From Brachybacterium paraconglomeratum (lineage in GTDB: Bacteria > Actinomycetota > Actinomycetes > Actinomycetales > Dermabacteraceae), in NCBI RefSeq assembly GCF_003994255.1, contig NZ_ML133852.1, positions 62,001 to 126,000 on the forward strand: a stretch of 64,000 nucleotides of DNA. Reading direction: 5' to 3'. Below, one piece after another: positions 60,991-64,000 of the stretch. Position 1 is the first letter of the stretch; each line of letters opens with the position of its first letter. A program made the position numbers and the translations under genes. Under the pieces are notes generated by a model. That model had not been told where the DNA came from. It ran no database searches and saw only the letters and a program-made list of their open reading frames with translations.

Positions 60991-62529
60991 TCAGCGCACC
61001 CCGCGCATGGCCCGGCCGACGGGCTTCGCGACCAGCAGCATGAGCACGCCGATCGCGATGGTCACGGCGCCGAGCACGCCGAAGTAGCCCACCTCGTTCT
61101 CCGCGGAGTAGAAGCCGGCGAGCGCACCGGAGAGCGCGGTGCCGAGCGCCACGGAGAGGTTGTACAGCGCCATCATCATCACCGGGTACGAGCGCGGCGC
61201 GAGCTTCGTGGCCAGCGAGAGGCCGACGGGGGAGAGCCACAGCTCGCCGACGGTCGCCACCAGCATGATCATCGCGATCCAGAGCACCGGCACCGAGACG
61301 ACGGCGGCCATCGGCAGGAACAGCAGGAAGGCCGAGCCCATCAGGATGATGCCCACGCCGAACTTGCGCGGGGTGATCGGCTGACGGGTGCCGAGCTTCG
61401 TCCACAGCGCCGCCATCACCGGGGCGAGCACGATGATGAAGAACGGGTTGAAGGACTGCACCCACGAGATCGGCATCTCCCAGCCGAGGATCTCGCGGTT
61501 CAGGCGCGTGTCGGAGTACAGGGTGATGACCGTGAACTGCTGCTGGAACAGCGCGAAGAACGCGGCCGTGCCGATGAACAGCGGGATGAAGGACACCACG
61601 CGCGAGCGCTCGTCGGAGTCGAGCTTCTTCGAGGCGAGCAGGATCGCGAAGATGACGACGGCGCCGACGACGGCGAGGGCCGCGACGACGGTCGCGAGGT
61701 TCTGGGCGTTCAGCACGCCGGTCGCGGCGAGCACTGCCACGAGGACCACGGCGCCGACGGCGATCAGGGCCCACAGGGGTCGCTGCGCGCGGGGCAGCGG
61801 ATCCGGGACGGTGTGCACGCTCGCAGGAAGTCCCTTGCGGGTCAGCACGTACTGCAGAAGGCCGATCGCCATGCCGACCGCGGCGAGGCCGAAGCCGAGG
61901 TGGAAGCCCCACTGCTGCTGGGCGATGCCCGTCACCAGCGGACCGAGCAGGCCGCCGATGTTGATGCCCATGTAGTAGATCGAGAAGCCGGCGTCGCGGC
62001 GCGGGTCGTCGCGCGTGTACAGCGCGCCGACCAGCGTGGCGGCGGTGGACTTCAGACCACCCGAGCCCACGCCCACCAGCAGCAGGCCGAGGCCGAGGCC
62101 GACCACGCCCGGGACCAGCGCCAGGGCGATGTGGCCGAACATGATCATCACGGCGGAGCCGAAGAGGGTCTTCTCCGGACCGAGCAGGCGGTCGGAGACG
62201 AGCGCGCCGAGGATCGAGAAGAGGTAGACGGAGCCGCCGTAGGCGCCGACGATGCCGAGGGCAGTGCCCTCGTCGATGCCGAGACCGCCGTCGGTCGCGG
62301 CGAAGTACATGTAGATCGCGAGGATGCCCTGCATGCCGTAGAAGCTGAAGCGCTCCCACAGCTCGACGCTGAACAGGTTCGCGAGCGGGCCGGGCTGGCC
62401 CATGAAGGTGCGGCCGCTGGGGTTGTGCGCCTCAGGCGTGTCGGCGGGGTCCACGGCGACCCCGGCGGCGTCGCCGGGCGTCCGCTCAGGGGGCTGGACG
62501 GAGGGATCTGGAGGGGTCGGAGAATTCAC
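60991..62529 (-). CDS. POT-family proton-dependent oligopeptide transporter (DtpT-like)
   Basis: A 512-residue di/tripeptide symporter with about 14 transmembrane helices after a 45-residue Pro-rich cytoplasmic start. The proton-coupling motif ExxER is in SVELWERFSFYGMQGILAIY. Also seen: LGALVSDRLLGPEKTLFGSA, LVGVGSGGLKSTAATLVGAL YTRDDPRRDAGFSIYYMGIN, the FING-like PTR2 signature region, and SFNPFFIIVLAPVMAALWTK LG. GTG 62529 is the start, with GGATGG upstream. It stands alone. Confidence 0.93.
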   Translation of the reverse strand: MNSPTPPDPSVQPPERTPGDAAGVAVDPADTPEAHNPSGRTFMGQPGPLANLFSVELWERFSFYGMQGILAIYMYFAATDGGLGIDEGTALGIVGAYGGSVYLFSILGALVSDRLLGPEKTLFGSAVMIMFGHIALALVPGVVGLGLGLLLVGVGSGGLKSTAATLVGALYTRDDPRRDAGFSIYYMGINIGGLLGPLVTGIAQQQWGFHLGFGLAAVGMAIGLLQYVLTRKGLPASVHTVPDPLPRAQRPLWALIAVGAVVLVAVLAATGVLNAQNLATVVAALAVVGAVVIFAILLASKKLDSDERSRVVSFIPLFIGTAAFFALFQQQFTVITLYSDTRLNREILGWEMPISWVQSFNPFFIIVLAPVMAALWTKLGTRQPITPRKFGVGIILMGSAFLLFLPMAAVVSVPVLWIAMIMLVATVGELWLSPVGLSLATKLAPRSYPVMMMALYNLSVALGTALSGALAGFYSAENEVGYFGVLGAVTIAIGVLMLLVAKPVGRAMRGVR

Positions 62530-62631
62530 GGTGAGCCATCCTGCGCCTCACCCGTTCACGGTGCAACGCGGCGACCGGGCGATGTGAGCAGTCCATCCCA
62601 TCCCGCTGAGCAGAATGCGGGATCCGATCCC

Positions 62632-64000
62632 TCAGACTGATGACTCCTGTGCTCGCCCCGGGGTGGGGGCGAGGCTCGGCAGCTCCCGAATCCCGAACTC
62701 CGATCGCAGCACGCGGGAGGCCGCGTGCAGCCCCGCCATCCCGTGCACGCCCGGCCCCGGAGGCGTCGCCGAGGAGCACAGGTACCAGCCGGTGCGGTCC
62801 AGGCGGTAGGGGTCCGGCAGCGGGGTGGGCCGCGCGATCATTCGCGCCATCGTCACCCTGCCCTGGGAGATGTCGCCGCCGACGAGGGCAGGGTTGTGGT
62901 GGATCATCTCCGCCGCGGGCACGGCGCGGGAGGCGACGACGAGGTCGCGGAAACCGGGGGCGAAGCGCTCGATCTGCGCGGTGACGCGCTCGGTCGGGTC
63001 GGTGCGGTCCCCGGCCGGTGCATGCGCATAGGCCCACAGCGGTCGCAGCCCGTCCCGGACCCGGCCCGGGTCGACCACGGCCGGGTCGCTGACCAGGGTG
63101 AGAGGACGGTCGGGGAAGCGCCCGGAGGCGACCTCCGCCTCGGTGCGGGCCATCTCGGCGCGGGTGCCGCCCAGATGCTGGGTCCCGGCGCGGCCGACGT
63201 CGGGATCCCGCCACGGCACCGGACCGGACAGCACGAAGTCGACCTTCGCGGCGCCGTCCCCGTGGGGGACCCTCCGCAGCATCGCCTCCAGGGGGCGGGG
63301 GAGACGGTTGGTGAGGACGTCCGCGGCGGCGGGCGCGGGGATGTCCAGCAGCACGGCGCGGGCCGGGGGCACGTCCCGCCAGGTCCGCACATGGTGCCCG
63401 GAGGTCACGGTCCCTCCGTGGGCGCGCAGGTCCGCCACCAGCGCGTCGACGATCGCCTGGGAGCCGCCGACGGGGATCGGCCAGCCCACTCCGTGCGCGA
63501 TGGTGCCCAGCAACGAGGCGGTGGCGCCGAGCGCGAGGGAGGGCAGCTGTCCGATCGCGTGCGCCGCCACCCCGGTGAGCAGGGCGCGGGCGCGCTCGGT
63601 GCGGAAGGGGAGGTCCCAGGCCGGGGTCCCCTGGAGGGCGACCAGCGCACCGAACAGCGGGGCGGTGCGCAGGGTCCGCGGGGTCAGCAGCGCGGAGGGC
63701 ACCGAGCGCTTGTCCCCGAGGGCGAGCTCGACGACGAGGTCCTGGTCGCGGGAGAGCGTGCCCAGCAGCGCGCGCCAGGCCGGCCCGTCGGCGCCGAGAC
63801 CGTCGGCGGTCCGCTCCACGTCCCGCCAGGCGATCGCGGCGGGGGTGTCGTCGAGCGGCTGCGCGTAGGAGGCCTCGGGGGCGATCGCGCGCACGCCGCG
63901 CGCGGCGAGGTCGAACTCCGCGAAGAAGGGGCTGGCGAGGGCGAGAGGGTGCACTGCGGAGCAGAGGTCGTGGACGATGCCGGGCGCGAGGCCCAGGTCG
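62632..64000 (-). CDS. Phytoene desaturase-like FAD-dependent oxidoreductase, C-terminal part (truncated by window end)
   Basis: The frame stays open to the window edge and reads about 456 residues, with DLGLAPGIVHDLCSAVHPLA close to the edge; the FAD-binding N-terminus lies beyond base 64000. Family text: SPFFAEFDLAARGV, GWPIPVGGSQAIVDALVADL, PARAVLLDIPAPAAADVLTN RLP, PTLVSDPAVVDPGR-like segment, HHNPALVGGDISQGRVTMAR MIARPTPLPDPYRLDRTGWY and LCSSATPPGPGVHGMAGLHA A. This is the NAD(P)/FAD-dependent (phytoene dehydrogenase-like) family; no carotenoid genes are visible. A GTG at 63954 is internal, not the start. Confidence 0.9.
   Translation of the reverse strand, partial: DLGLAPGIVHDLCSAVHPLALASPFFAEFDLAARGVRAIAPEASYAQPLDDTPAAIAWRDVERTADGLGADGPAWRALLGTLSRDQDLVVELALGDKRSVPSALLTPRTLRTAPLFGALVALQGTPAWDLPFRTERARALLTGVAAHAIGQLPSLALGATASLLGTIAHGVGWPIPVGGSQAIVDALVADLRAHGGTVTSGHHVRTWRDVPPARAVLLDIPAPAAADVLTNRLPRPLEAMLRRVPHGDGAAKVDFVLSGPVPWRDPDVGRAGTQHLGGTRAEMARTEAEVASGRFPDRPLTLVSDPAVVDPGRVRDGLRPLWAYAHAPAGDRTDPTERVTAQIERFAPGFRDLVVASRAVPAAEMIHHNPALVGGDISQGRVTMARMIARPTPLPDPYRLDRTGWYLCSSATPPGPGVHGMAGLHAASRVLRSEFGIRELPSLAPTPGRAQESSV

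Noticed and set aside
58673..62359. A 1228-codon minus-strand open frame covering four genes
   Set aside because: Only its last 175 codons (HNH protein) show real motifs; the rest is antisense or out-of-frame to better supported genes, an effect of high GC content.
63954..63954. GTG as the start of the phytoene-desaturase-like gene
   Set aside because: The frame continues upstream to the window edge with family-like sequence (DLGLAPGIVHDLCSAVHPLA), so the true start lies outside.
1..64000. CRISPR array, insertion sequence or prophage
   Set aside because: No spaced direct repeats, transposase, integrase or phage structural gene was found. The HNH proteins and Ltp-like protein stand among chromosomal genes.

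Overview
The window is about 64 kb of very GC-rich DNA with strong G/C third-position bias, many GTG starts, 4-base ATGA gene overlaps and actinobacterial families (DUF222-HNH, Ltp-type repeat protein, MurA fused to an XRE domain, Mop-HTH regulator). This points to a high-GC actinobacterium of the Micrococcales, most like Brachybacterium/Dermabacteraceae; the genus is an inference. I see no prophage, insertion sequence, rRNA, CRISPR array or integrase. The DNA reads as chromosome with metabolic islands and several decaying genes.

Layout. 1-2.9 kb: end of proA, a small membrane protein, nadD, a membrane protein, rsfS and a histidine phosphatase in a tight run, then tRNA-Ala(GGC) with promoter and terminator. 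2.9-10.6 kb: a decayed GyrI-like gene, a MarR/hydrolase pair sharing palindromic operators, a five-gene molybdate operon (Mop-HTH regulator, modA, modB, modC, HhH-GPD protein), a YeiH-type transporter divergent from a LysR regulator, and a cupin. 10.7-17.4 kb: DUF222-HNH protein, a 520-bp intergenic region with four DnaA-box-like 9-mers, NYN/LOTUS protein, hemD, DoxX, BenE and a terpene-cyclase-fold protein. 17.5-27.3 kb: a 5'-truncated oligopeptide ABC ATPase, a Tat-exported metallophosphatase behind a PHO-box-like repeat, an anchored protein, recQ, a DHA2 efflux pump, AtoE and CorA.

27.2-36 kb: a NERD-domain superfamily I helicase divergent from a GTPase plus small partner protein; an Ltp-repeat surface protein; an exonuclease/phosphatase gene broken by one amber codon; a 5'-truncated alpha/beta hydrolase; a lipoprotein; a DUF1846 protein. 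36-44.3 kb: two sugar loci. One is ThuA, Gfo/Idh/MocA dehydrogenase and LacI, followed by aqpZ. The other is a GH127 beta-L-arabinofuranosidase preceded by two overlapping LacI genes.

44.4-57 kb: the most unusual block. A fused CMD/alkylhydroperoxidase protein, a siderophore-type ABC importer (binding protein, one permease, ATPase), a large FAD/NAD(P)-binding protein, then a complete Opp/Dpp-type importer, closed by a convergent TetR gene. 57-64 kb: XRE-MurA fusion, HNH endonuclease, an unrecognised 438-residue protein, a POT peptide transporter and the C-terminal part of a phytoene-dehydrogenase-like flavoprotein running off the end.
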